Of a stretch of 64,000 nucleotides of DNA, positions 53,325-64,000 are shown piece by piece (the first letter of the stretch is position 1; each line of letters starts with the position of its first letter). The notes under the pieces were generated by a model that saw nothing but the letters and a program-made list of their open reading frames with translations, ran no database searches and was not told the DNA's origin. The translations under genes and the position numbers were made by a program. The stretch is from Agelaius tricolor (Eukaryota; Chordata; Aves; Passeriformes; Icteridae): the NCBI GenBank assembly GCA_023055355.1, contig JALJCS010000001.1, forward strand, positions 91,807,381 to 91,871,380, given 5' to 3'.

Positions 53325-53627
53325 AGACAGAAGAGTCAGACTTGTCTCATCAGTTGATATAAATCAGCAAAATATTGAGAGGCAATGGGCACAAATTACA
53401 ATGTGGTAAACTCCCATTAGATATTAGGTGAATTTGTTCACACTGAGGATGGTAAAACCATTCAAAAGTTTGCCCAATATCCCCTTGAACATATTCAAAA
53501 CTCAGTGATCTCACTCTAAGCAACCTGATACAACTTTGGATGTGGACCTAACCTCGAAATATGGGCAGGGGTTTGGACCTGATAATGTCCAGAAATTTCT
53601 TCCAAACTCAACTATTCTATGACAACC
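53325..53627 (+). mobile_element. CR1 LINE 3'-end fragment, plus orientation
   Basis: The sequence follows the sense 3' region of CR1 in order: a GTCAGACTTGTCTCA block; GAGAGGCAATGGGCACAAAT; a TTGTTCACACTGAGG block; CCCAATATCCCCTTGAACAT followed by ATTCAAAA; a CAACCTGATAC block; GGGGTTTGGACCTGATAATG; a TTTCTTCCAAACTCAA block; and the terminal octamer region CTATTCTATGACAA. Divergence is substantial (many substitutions and small gaps), so the copy is old. It is 5'-truncated, includes the end of ORF2 and the 3' untranslated region, and no open frame survives. Confidence 0.9.
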
Positions 53628-56600
53628 AGGAGGCTGTAGAAAAGTGAATGAAGCTCTGCTTCTCTCATGAATATTTCAGCTGTAAAGCTGGACACAGGTT
53701 GAAATTCTTGGGTGGGTGCAAGGACACACATCACATTTTTTAGCAGTGCAAATGTCACTGGATTGTTATTGCTCTGTGTATAAAGGTTTGTCCAGGCAAG
53801 AACTGACCACTTGAGTCATTGAAATTACGTGGGGTGGGTGTAGGAAGGAAAAGCACTACTCCTAGGACAGAGAAGCAGGAAAGCTCTGGAGAATTAGCTC
53901 ATGGTACTGAGTGCTGCCAGAGAAAGTGAAGGATGGGGAGTTAGAAAATTTATCTTCCTCTACAGAAGTATTTACCTCCTTATATATACTCTCAGGCAGC
54001 CAGCTTGGCTTTAATGGGCTGTGGCACAGGCAACAGAGGCAGCAGAAGCAAGACTAATTTATGACCTTCGGTCACATTCAACCTCAAAGCAACAAGCTAT
54101 TTCCTCTTCCTGAAACTGGCCCTCACTCATTTAATGTTATTGTACACTAAATTTTCTTCCTAGAGATGAATACTATAAGAATCTTTATCATCCTGTTAAG
54201 TGAAGATTTTGTTGATTTATGCAGCTTTTATTGGCATAGGTCTAATGTTGAGTGCCAGTCTCCTGCTCTGGTATCAGCTCAGAAATGCAGAAGCAAGGAA
54301 ATGCTAGTAGCAAACTCCCCAGTGGACCTACTTGTGAAGGCTTTGTGCTTTCCTTTCCCCATGCTTGTTCTGAAATAGAATGACTCTCGTGACATTCAAA
54401 TGTGCTACAAACCCCATCTGTCTCCACCCTAGCATTTAAGAAGGCAAAAGAATTGCTGAGGCAAGAGAAAGTTTAGATATCCAGCCTCCTTGTAATAGAC
54501 TCCAGTAAAAGTTTTTGGGCTTCACCATCAAATTTCATGCTAATCCAATAAAAATCAATATTTTGAAAAATTTTTTGCTCTTCAACATGGAAAGGCCCTG
54601 CTTTCCAGAAAATTGGATTGTCTGAATGGGTTCTCCTCTAAGTCAATCAAATAAGCCAGCCATGAACTGAAGATTCTTAAGCTTTCAATGTCAGTTAATG
54701 TTTCGCATTAGAATTATCTTCAGACACTGAGCAATAATTTATTGATTTAACCTCAAGTTAATAAGTATAAAATTTCTCTGAAACAAAAAATGACTGGTTG
54801 CCCTAATTGTACTTCATTTTCAATAATGGGTATAAAAAGGGAGAGTTCTGAGTCTAGATCTAAGATATCTTGTTTATATGATAAAAACAATGTCTGTGGA
54901 TTTGTGTTGGCTTGGAAACAAGCATTGACATGAGAACCTTTTCCCATACAACAACTTATTATTTTGAGATTATTTTTAAACAACCACAGCACTTGTTCTC
55001 TATCCAAGGATAAGACAAAAGTCACTCAAAAATTTTTTCTTGATGATGCCTGCTTTAGCAGTTTCTTATGCAGTATTTCTTAGAAAGGACTGATATCTGT
55101 TTCCAGTAAATGTCCCACAGAAGGGACTGGACTGATAATTTGGGAAACTTCTTCACCTTAACTTGAAAAGTGTCAACACTTTTATTTAGAATTCATAGGG
55201 GTATATTGTCTCTACATCAATGGCAGCTTACAATATTGCTGGGTTTCATGCGAGCCTGTTAAAACTCAGGTTCTTCCATCTCTGTATTTCCTCATACACT
55301 CCCTTGAGATGGACAGGCCTATGTGAATTGTTTTGTTGTCTTTTACTTCTTGAATATGTGAAAGGAGGAAATAAATTCTACTTTGCAGCTGCTCACAAGA
55401 TAATTCTCCATTTTTTTTCCTGGTAGGATTAATAACCAAACTGTCATTAATTATGTCCTTACGCATCAACTGATACAAGGAAAGAACCATGACCATAAAT
55501 GCTGACAAAACAGAAAAAATCCTGCATCAGAGTAGGGCTAGTAGATGCAGAGGCAGGCCAGAATGGCTATGAAAACCAGTAAAATGCAGGAAAAACTGAA
55601 ACCCAGCCTCTGCCTTTACAGACAAGACAAAGGTGATTTTTCTGTATCAATTAAAAAACTCTACCTAGTATCTCATTCTTTGAATACATCTCCACTGGCC
55701 ACCTTGAAGAGAAGGTCTTGGATTCTGGTCTTCAAATTAATATAATGACTGAAGAAAACAGAGATGGATTTTGAAAGATCTAATTTAGGTAGGAACCTGC
55801 CAACAGAATAATATTATCCTTGTGCCTTGAGACCTGGTTAAAATGCCTGGGATGGATGCGCACAGTTAAAATTCATTTCTCCATCCAATCTTGATTCAGG
55901 GCATAGGTATTCTCTTCAAAGTCATAGGTATTCTCTTCAAAGTCATATAGGAGATGTTTGGGAGAGCATTCACACAATTTTTGCTGTATTTCCCAGGCAG
56001 TTGAAGTCCATGCCCAGACCTTTCTCCTTGCAGATAGATAGGACTCAGACGAAAGGAAAATTTCTTATTTCTCTTGACCTCCTGAGCTGCCTCTTGGATG
56101 AAAAATATTTGACCAAAATAAAATAGCTGGCATAAGTATAGAGCTGCTGTCTGGTTTTTGTCTTGCTGCTCATGGAAATTTGAGCCTTTTTTATTTTCTC
56201 TAAGTCAGACGTGCCTCTTCACCTAGTAATTTGGAGGAAGGCAAGCTTTTCTTCTGATAGCACTGCTTTTATCCATGAGCTTAGATCCCTCCATAACATA
56301 AACTGCAATTTCCCAATTCCCTTTGGCGGTTGCTTCCCCCAGTAGTGCTCCCCTTCTTGACCATACAGATGTGAGAGATGGAGGAGAGCTCTTGAGCCAC
56401 GGGAACCTTATGGACATACCCTCCTCAGCTAAAAAAGGAACCCAGACTCAAGACCAGAGAACAGAAAACTTTTCTCATGTCCTGCAAAGAGGGCATAAAA
56501 GGTCAAATTTCGCATTATTACAGTGGTGAAATGCCCCAGACCGCAGTAGAATAACTTTGAATTTCAATGTATTCTTGTGCAACAAAGCTGACCCATGACC

Positions 56601-58059
56601 TCCTCAACTGAAAACTGGCTGGTGATCCCTATCCCATCACCCAAACAAAACACATTAGGAGATGCAGTTCTTGGTTTGGATTTGGGAATGAGAAGATAAA
56701 ACATTTTCTTGTCACTGTGGAAATATGCAGTATAACATAGTTAAAAGTTAAGAAATTGAGAAAAACTGAAATGGTTGAACTGAGAAGCCTTTACAGCATT
56801 TGTCAACATAATGACACATAATTTTATGCATTGTTAGGACTGTGTAATTCTGATAAATAATGACCTAAATAATATAAACAGGAGTCACTGTTGATTTTTT
56901 TCCAAATTGCCACTGGAATTGATTCAGACAGCCAATATTTATAGCTCTTCAGCAAAGACTCTGGTCTTCAGGCTGCCATACTACCACTCACATCTGCTGG
57001 TTTGCTATACAGAATTATAAAACCTTCTAGTGCAGCCAACAAACATGACTCCAGAAAGGGAATCTGGGAAATGCTGAATAGACTTCAGTCTAGGATGCCA
57101 AATATTGCACTGGCCTGCAAGCTGGACTGCTCCCCTGCCCTGTTCTCAGACTGCTCAGAACTCAGGGCTGGGCATCCCATCAGCCCAACAAAGCCATCTC
57201 ATACTTGGAGGCTTTTTTCTTTAATTACACTATGCCTTTTTCTACATGAATTGCAGAGGGATAAGAATGTTTAAATGGAAGATGAATCACCCCTACAGTC
57301 AGCCAATTTAATAAAGCAGAAAATATGAATGAAACAGTCCCTTTGACTGGTTCTGCATGGGGATTTAAAAATCAGAAGTGAAGCACTGAGCTTGGCATTC
57401 AGTTAGGAACCAGCAACATATGGAACAGGGCACCTGGATGACGTGCTTTCGGCAGCCCAGTTTGGGACATTTGCTTTCTGAGCCATCTGGAGCCTCTCTC
57501 CAAGGCCAGTGATTTCATTACTTAGCAATCTCAGTGATTCATCTGTTCTTGGCTTTGTGGCTCACTACAGGTGATGAGCTGGAGCAAGTTCCTCTGCCAA
57601 TAGCAGCTGTTCCTTGAATCTTGCAGCAGCCAAGTGGGAAGGGCACCAAGACTAGGGGACCTTTTGAGAATTGGCCCTTTGATGCACTGGGACACCAGGG
57701 TTAGAGATACTTATATTCCTGTTGTCTGTGAGAGACAGGAGGCCCAAATGACAGCCTAAATCTGAGCCAAATGTCTCTGGAACATTTGCTCTGCTTGTGA
57801 CATCTACCCCTTTTTAGCTATGTGAGCATATTATACCTAAAAATAATCCTGGAGGATGGATATCTCAAATCTGTACCATCCTGGTGTTAACTGAAAAGAT
57901 CACATGCAGGGGAAGACTAACAAGGAGGTAATAGCCTGTGGACAAGGATGAAACCAGTGAAAAGCATTCCCTGCAATCTCCCAGAACACAGCACACCTTG
58001 TGTTCTGTATTTTAGATAGGGTGTTTTTAATGGATAAATTTTCAGATGAATAAGAGGAC
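53628..58059. other. Unique non-coding DNA
   Basis: No supported gene. Open frames below 92 codons without domains. A 21-bp duplication at 55.9 kb is listed separately. Confidence 0.6.
55902..55943. repeat. Perfect 21-bp tandem duplication
   Basis: Two identical adjacent 21-base units (55902-55922 and 55923-55943), each starting CATAGGTATTCTCTTC, followed by a partial third start (CATA). The absence of mismatches suggests a recent slippage or duplication event. Confidence 0.95.
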
Positions 58060-58478
58060 TCTTCTCAGTAGAGGAAGATCAGATTAATGAACACAATGAA
58101 CATGTACAGTTCCCTGGTGCCTACAGGGATACACAAATGAGTGCTAAGGGAGCTGGCCAATGTGTTTGTGAGGCCACTGTTGACCATTTCTGCAATAAAA
58201 TTATGGAAAATGCAAGGGATTCCTGAGTAAGGGAGTCAAGTATACTTCTGCTGTCTTCAAGAAAGGCAAAGAAAAGGATATGAGGAGCGAGGCCAGCCAG
58301 TTTCACCTGTACCCCAGGGAGAGGAAGGGGCAAACAATAGTGAAAATGTTTCCAAAATATATTGAGGGCAAAAGGGCTACAACAGCACTACTATTCAATG
58401 GACAAATCATGCTTGACACACGTGACAGCCTTCTATCATAACTTGACTAGTCTGATGGATTAGGAAAGAGTGTGAGTT
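58060..58478 (+). mobile_element. CR1 LINE ORF2 (reverse transcriptase region) fragment, plus orientation
   Basis: The block aligns in order with the start of the reverse transcriptase domain of avian CR1 ORF2. Landmarks are: GGAAGATCAGATTAA; an AACATGTACAGTTCCCTGG block; GAGTGCTAAGGGAGCTGGCC; AGGCCACTG then ATTTCTGC; GTCTTCAAGAAAGGCAAAG; GCCAGCCAGTTTCACCTG then CCCAGGGA; AATCATGCTTGACACACGTG followed by ACAGCCTTCTA; and a CTGATGGATTAGG block. The reading frame is broken by stops and indels, for example TAA within the AAGGG region and TAG near 58460. Both flanks end abruptly, so it is an isolated internal piece. It could be the same original insertion as the 3' fragment at 53.3 kb, split by later DNA, but the 4.4-kb gap makes separate insertions more likely. 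Confidence 0.85.
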
Positions 58479-61084
58479 CTAAGTTTCCCAATACAACAGA
58501 GTGACTGGAGGGAACTCAGTCACAAATATGGCTTAGGCACTGACACATACTGCAAATTGGGAGTGTCTGAAGAGAGCTGGCAGTGCTCAGCACATGCATT
58601 AACATCACTTTACAGAACACATAAAATTATTGGCCCTATGCTAATGTCCTTTTGTCAACCCTCTGCTTAGTTTTGAATGACTTGACATGACAGTATGTAA
58701 AATATATAGGATTGCATAAATTAAGTAAGCTATAGTGAGCACAGTTACTGTTTGAGAAAGAATGAGATTTTAGGATTTGAGGAAAGAGAGGAGTTCATTA
58801 GTCCTGGGGTCTACAGGATTTTCCACCTTCCTCTTTTATCTAATCCTATCTGTTTCATGGCCAATTACTTATGAGCATTATCTTCCTTATGAATACATAA
58901 TGTTTTCTACATGACTTCATCTTCAGATACGACAGCCATAAGGGTGGGGAGGCTTGTTTTGCTTTCTAGTTTTGGGTGGAGGAGGCACCAGCTCCAGCTG
59001 AAGGAGTTAATTCCTCATTGGTTTAAGTCTCTAAGAATTGGCTGTTCTGAACTACACATACTTCTGAGTGCAGTCATAGTTGTGTGAAACCATGTCACTT
59101 CTCACTTAAGCACAGACACTGAAGTACTGAGAGAGCCAGTTTGAGGCTTTCAATGGTAGGGTTCTTTGAAGGTATTTTTCCACTACTGACTCAGAAATAC
59201 CAAAGTAGAGCTTCAAGTTGATTAATATTGTAGAGATCTTTAGAAGGGTTGACTAACCTTTTATTTGACTTTTAGTCCTGTCAGAAACTGGGATCTCACA
59301 ACCATAATTTATTCACTGGACAACAGTTTGCATAGTTGATTTCTTTCCCTCAAGCATCCCTGAAAAAAAGTCCTGACATATTGAATTGCTTTTAGAATTG
59401 GCAAATGGCTAATTATCCTTTAAGGTAGTCTTTAGTCACCTACACATTGTGATAAACTCTGAATTTAAAAAAAAGTATGTTCTGTACTAGCAGATGAATC
59501 CCAGCACACTTTCCACAATCTCCATTACTAATTTTGTGTTACACATGATAAAACTGAAAATAACACATGATAAAATTGAAAATAATTCTTGCACAAGAAA
59601 ATTTGCCACATTAAAAACAGGAGCAAAAGCCACTCAAAAAATCTGCTAGAAGCAATCCCAATGTCAGTATGGAAAATTACTCATTTTTCTGAGTGCTAGC
59701 TATGAAAACTTAAAGGGAGGAAAATTCTGCATCTTTATATTTATTGGCATCCCATGTGAGAATATGCTGTCATTACCCAACAGATAAGTATTTGAAATCC
59801 AACTTTGCACTTCCCTGGAGCAAGGATCTGACACTTAGACTTACTTTATAAAGAGAAACAGAAATCTTGCAGCTTTCCCTGCTTCTTATAAAAATGGATG
59901 GTCTGTCGTTGTGTGAACAGGTATTTGCTAAGCATAACCATACTTTCATTCATACGTCCCCACTCAGCAAGTGAGAACTCCAGCAATGCCCAGCAACACA
60001 TTTTTCCCAAATATCTAGCCTCTTGTAACTTCCTGGGACTGAACAATCCCCACTCTCAGTAAAAAGTTAAAGTCATGTTTTTAGGCTACTTTATTTTAAA
60101 GGATGTTAATATGTCACCAATTAGAAAATTTTGGTGGTTTTGTATGTAAAATATAAACAGCAAGGAGAAGACAAATCTTTGGGTGAGAAATATCACCTAG
60201 CTGAAATATGGTTTCATGGGCTTCACAAAAAAGGGTGGAAATTACATTTATCTCAGGGAACAATTATTGTCCATAATACCATCATCTTGCTGTATTTTTT
60301 TTCTACCCTCTTGGTACTGGCAAGGCGAGTGACTAATATATTTAGTGTTATGAGAACTCTGCAAGGCAATGAGGCAATGACATCACATTACTCAATTTGT
60401 CTCTTGTGTCCTCTGAGGAGTCAAAGGTCTTGTGTACACTCAAAAGAAAATCAAGTGACCTAGTCAGAAATGAAACCACTTTCCAACATAAACAAAACCA
60501 AAGATCCAGTATTTTTGCAGTTATGACAAACTAATTTGAGACTTTTTAAAGGTTTTACCCTTGCTTTGAATTAGTCATTTTTTATTTTATTTTTCTGTTA
60601 AGTGAAAGAAAAATGCCAAATGCTGTCAGAGTATGAAACCTTTTGGTATGAGATTTCTCTGTTAGATGATGTTTCCTACGCTGATCTTATGCTGCCAACA
60701 ACTGAAATACCTTTTAATGTGATCTGGCTTTTAATGTATAGCACTGCCTGCATTCCATATGTTTACCATTATCCATAGGCTCATCAGTCCCCTTTATTTT
60801 CAGTAGAGGCTGTTGTGGAAGGAGGCCAGACTGTGCAGCAACACAGTTCCGGTAGTGAAATTAGCAACTGAACAATATTCCCAGAGAAGTAGTCCTGTTT
60901 GCTTCTGGCCATAAGCCTGCTTCTGACACAAAAAAAAAGTCCATAGGAAAGAAATTGTATGTTCAGGTAAGATTGCAAAGCACATAATTTACATATAATT
61001 TATGTGTGTGCAACATAGCATATCCTGCACACATTCACAGAGAACACCTCATGTGCAGCTCAGATCTTCACCAGGTTGGGTAAC
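58479..61084. other. Unique non-coding DNA
   Basis: No supported gene or named repeat apart from a 22-bp tandem duplication near 59.55 kb. The plus-strand frame at 60131-60463 (110 codons) shows no domain. Confidence 0.6.
59541..59584. repeat. 22-bp tandem duplication
   Basis: Two adjacent 22-base units (59541-59562 and 59563-59584), each starting ACACATGATAAAA and ending GAAAATA, differ at one position (C versus T). Slippage-type duplication in AT-rich DNA. Confidence 0.9.
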
Positions 61085-61215
61085 CATTGGTGATTCCATT
61101 TTACAGCGTAAGAAATCCAGGCACTGAGGTGCAGGAGTGCCAAGTAACTTTCCAGAGTCCCAGTGTGAGTCTGAGCCAAGCTAGAAGCAGAATGTAAGGC
61201 TGCAGCTCTGTGGTG
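61085..61215 (-). mobile_element. MIR SINE fragment
   Basis: The plus strand shows the antisense of a MIR element: ATTCCATTTTACAG, a GAAATCCAGGCACTGAGG block, CCAAGTAACTTTCCAGAGTC, a GTGAGTCTGAGCCAAGC block, and TAGAAGCAGAATG in place of the tRNA-derived promoter segment. Order and spacing fit the family core. MIR is a tRNA-derived SINE mobilised by L2, and it was active before mammals and birds separated, so low identity is expected. Confidence 0.65.
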
Positions 61216-63570
61216 TCTTGTCCCCAGTGGAAGTAATGGCCGGAGGTATTGCTGTTTCATTCCATCCCCTGCTCTTCTCCTGGTTTCCAAGCTGCAGTAC
61301 AGTGCCCCTGTAGCTTTGCCAGGACAGCTGTTTGTGGGGAAAGGCTGTGAAACACGTCAGGAAAATGGCTTCAGGAAAAAACTTTCAGTTTATTTTTTTA
61401 CTGAAAATAAGGCATTTTGCAAATCCAGACCTCTCACCTGATCTTGTGCTGCTGCAAGAACAGTTTTGTCAGCATAATCTGAAAGCAGAGAGAGACAACA
61501 GGCAAGAGAGGATGAACAGACAGGATGCCATAAGCCATCATTAGCACATCCATGGCCTAAGCTATCCCTACATGCTGATGACATCCATGTGGTACTCTGC
61601 AGAACGAGGCAGTAAATTATCAGATGCCTTTCACTTACCTCACTTCAAATTCCCTGTCTGCTCTCTAACATACTCTTCTTGTACTTCACTTTTCCTTAAT
61701 GAACTATTACCAAAAAAAGCCTAAACTATTCCTACTCCCTGAACATGGAATATTTATCCTCTGCTTAACCTATGTTTGGTCCTTGCATAAGCAATATTTA
61801 GGTGTAGAATGCTGGTACGTAGAGATAAAACTTAAGAGTTTTCTCAGCAGGAAAAAGTATCTGAGACATAAATGGAAGTCCCTGTCTTTGCAAGAAAATG
61901 ACACTGCTTAGAGGCACAGAAGAGACAGTGTTTTTTCTCTTTAGGAAACAGATTGAAGGTCACTTTTAAAGGTGTTACCCAGCTGTGAGTCCTAGTTCAT
62001 TCACCCCTTCATTCCTTCCTCCCCAGGTGAACTGTAAACAACATTTCAGAATAGCTGAGGCAAGTGATTTTGCAGAGAAGGCAAGAAGAAATTCCAGTAG
62101 ATGGGCCATGTATCTTGGGACGTGGTTGAAGGTGAGCTCAAGACACCAGGTATCACTCACATTCCTTGACATCCCACTAACACAGCGGTGAGCAACCCCA
62201 GAGCTGCTCTGATCCCCATCTCCCTGCCACTCCCATGCTCCCCAACAGGCACATGGCCTCTACCACCTCCTGCAGCTCAGGAGTCCCCTGCAGCTTAAGG
62301 TACTTCCCCACCTCTAGATACTTCAATAACTGGGGAGGGACTCCAGTACAAGCCTACTGTAATCTCTTTGCTTTAATCTAGACTGTCATATCATCTCTCT
62401 TCCTGAGCAGAACAAAAATAGATTATCTACCATTACCTTTTCAAAGATGTGGTTTGAATTGGTTTGCTTCTTTTCATTTTGTTCACTGGCTGGATCTTTC
62501 TTTATTTCATTAAGATTGAATTTCCCCATCATAGTCCTACATACTTTTGTCTTTTCTTACTTAGTTTACCTGAGGAGCTAAACCCATAGTATTGTAGGGA
62601 AAGATGGTTTTAAGATGTGCTGGCTCCTCCTGTGCTGGTCATATGGAGCTTGGAGCCTGTACAGAGCAAACCTCTGCCAGCTTACATGGTTCTGCTTGTT
62701 TTCTGAGTAACACAGTTATCATATGGGCTTTTATTAATTTTTCTCCATGGCTCACCTGAGACAAGCCTATCTTCTGCCTCCCAGCAATGCAAGGAATGCT
62801 CCTCCTGCTTTTCTGCATTCATACTCAATAGCTCAACCTGGAGTTATGAACATAATGTTGACATTTCCCAGGAAATCAGCCTAAAGGATCATGACTGGTT
62901 CCATCTGGCCTTGAAATCAAGGCAAATATTGGCATTTTTTCTTAGGTGAGTACAGCCAGGTTGTCTGTTCTATCTGCCTTTCTTTTTTCTCCTTTCTAAC
63001 GCAAAAATTGGGTAATTTACCTTTATTCATCAAACATTCCAAACAAATTTCCATTAAATGTATGTTCACATATATTTAACATGTAGAGAATATATACTTG
63101 GAGGTGTAAATATAGTTTCAGGTGTGTGTGTCAATATGAATGCATTTAAATACATAGCAGGCTAAATTATGATTTATTATAGGTCTGTGTATACAAGCCA
63201 GGATCCTGAAGTTCCTTGACAGGTGAAACCAAACAAAGAACATTCTTATCTTTCCTGTAAGTTAGGATGAGTGAAGGCTTCTTGCAGATACCAGAGAGAA
63301 TAAATATTCTACACAGAGTGCTCTGACAGCTCTTCAGCTTTCCCAGTTTCACATAGCTTTTAAGCATGTAAACACTGCAACCACACCAAAATCCAGGACT
63401 GCAGAGCTGGTGGAGATAGAGGATACACATGGGCAAATGGAATTCCCATTTCATTCCTTACCCACAAGTTCATACTAATTATGCTATGTCACTGTGTCAT
63501 ATCATGTCTCCTCAAGAATATGAAGTAAAAGGGGCTGGAGCTGGGTGAGGAATGAATGAAATAGGAAAGA
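61216..63570. other. Unique non-coding DNA
   Basis: Nothing recognised. Short open frames on both strands have no domains. Confidence 0.6.
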
Positions 63571-63743
63571 GAGAAGAGAAGAGAAGAGAAGAGAAGAGAA
63601 GAGAAGAGAAGAGAAGAGAAGAGAAGAGAAGAGAAGAGAAGAGAAGAGAAGAGAAGAGAAGAGAAGAGAAGAGAAGAGAAGAGAAGAGAAGAGAAGAGAA
63701 GAGAAGAGAAGAGAAGAGAAGAGAAGAGAAGAGAAGAGAAGAG
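63571..63743. repeat. (GAGAA)n pentanucleotide microsatellite
   Basis: A perfect array of the unit GAGAA, 173 bases or about 34.6 copies with no visible interruption, followed at once by eight T. The plus strand is all purine, so the tract can form triplex (H-) DNA. Because the unit lacks stops in every frame, it creates spurious open frames on both strands (EKRRE and SSLLF repeats). Length is probably polymorphic, and the assembled length may not be exact. Confidence 0.97.
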
Positions 63744-63751
63744 TTTTTTTT

Positions 63752-64000
63752 ATATTGTGTCTGTCTTGGTCCTGCTCTACGTGCTTGAAGTCTGAGTGCT
63801 CCCACCGATGCAGAGGTTTCCCACCTGTTCTCTCTTTTTAATCTATGCTTTTAGGCACAGCTGAGCAGTGTCAGCTCTTCAGCACCAAAAAGAAAAAATC
63901 TGAAGAGAGAAATTTTCGCCCCACAGAATTCTAGGAAAAAAATTCCAAAATTAAGTAGAAAAAATAAAATTGATGGAAATCTTCAGTACCCACTGTGCTT
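63752..64000. other. Unique non-coding DNA to window end
   Basis: AT-rich sequence with no feature recognised. Confidence 0.6.

Noticed and set aside
63512..63805. Open frames rich in EKRRE or SSLLF repeats
   Set aside because: They are artefacts of the (GAGAA)n microsatellite, whose unit has no stop codon in any frame.
1..64000. CRISPR arrays, rRNA genes, bacterial operons or a novel multi-gene system
   Set aside because: No spaced direct repeats, no rRNA-like sequence and no gene clusters. The window is vertebrate non-coding DNA.

Overview
This is a vertebrate nuclear, non-coding window, almost certainly from a bird. The evidence is the repeat content: several CR1 LINE fragments with typical avian 3' ends (47983-48205 on the minus strand, 53325-53627 and 58060-58478 on the plus strand, probably 9425-9560), and a solo long terminal repeat (LTR, 21437-21908) of a family I recognise from many bird genomes. 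There are also older amniote-age fossils: a MIR SINE, a CR1/L3-type repeat, and a broken Ty3/gypsy-like gag. Base composition is AT-rich (roughly 40% G+C by eye) with a few small GC-richer patches. I cannot name the species.

No protein-coding gene can be annotated with confidence. Nearly all open frames are short, overlap on both strands, lack a protein-like pattern and look like chance. The longest (204 codons, 43311-43925) matches nothing I recognise. Two places look like possible 3'-terminal exons: the plus-strand left edge (28-215) and a minus-strand candidate at 29722-30356. Each has a splice acceptor, an open frame, a stop and an AATAAA signal, but both need transcript evidence. The window therefore reads as a gene desert or large intron.

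Layout. 1-215: weak terminal-exon candidate. 216-21436: unique AT-rich DNA with a CpG-dense patch near 7.13-7.23 kb, a 21-bp triplicated repeat at 8.6 kb, a CR1 remnant at 9.4 kb, GC-richer DNA at 13.4-16.1 kb and a second small CpG cluster near 19.2 kb. 21437-21908: solo LTR. 21909-34171: unique DNA with simple repeats and the minus-strand exon candidate. 34172-34345: ancient amniote repeat. 41481-42650: a (TG)n microsatellite abutting the degenerate Ty3/gypsy-like gag, the most unusual item here. 47.98-58.5 kb: three CR1 fragments. 61.1 kb: MIR. 63571-63743: a perfect (GAGAA)n pentanucleotide array of about 35 units.

The genes do not form a working system, because no intact gene is present. 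I found no CRISPR array, operon, rRNA gene, tRNA gene or novel defence-like module.
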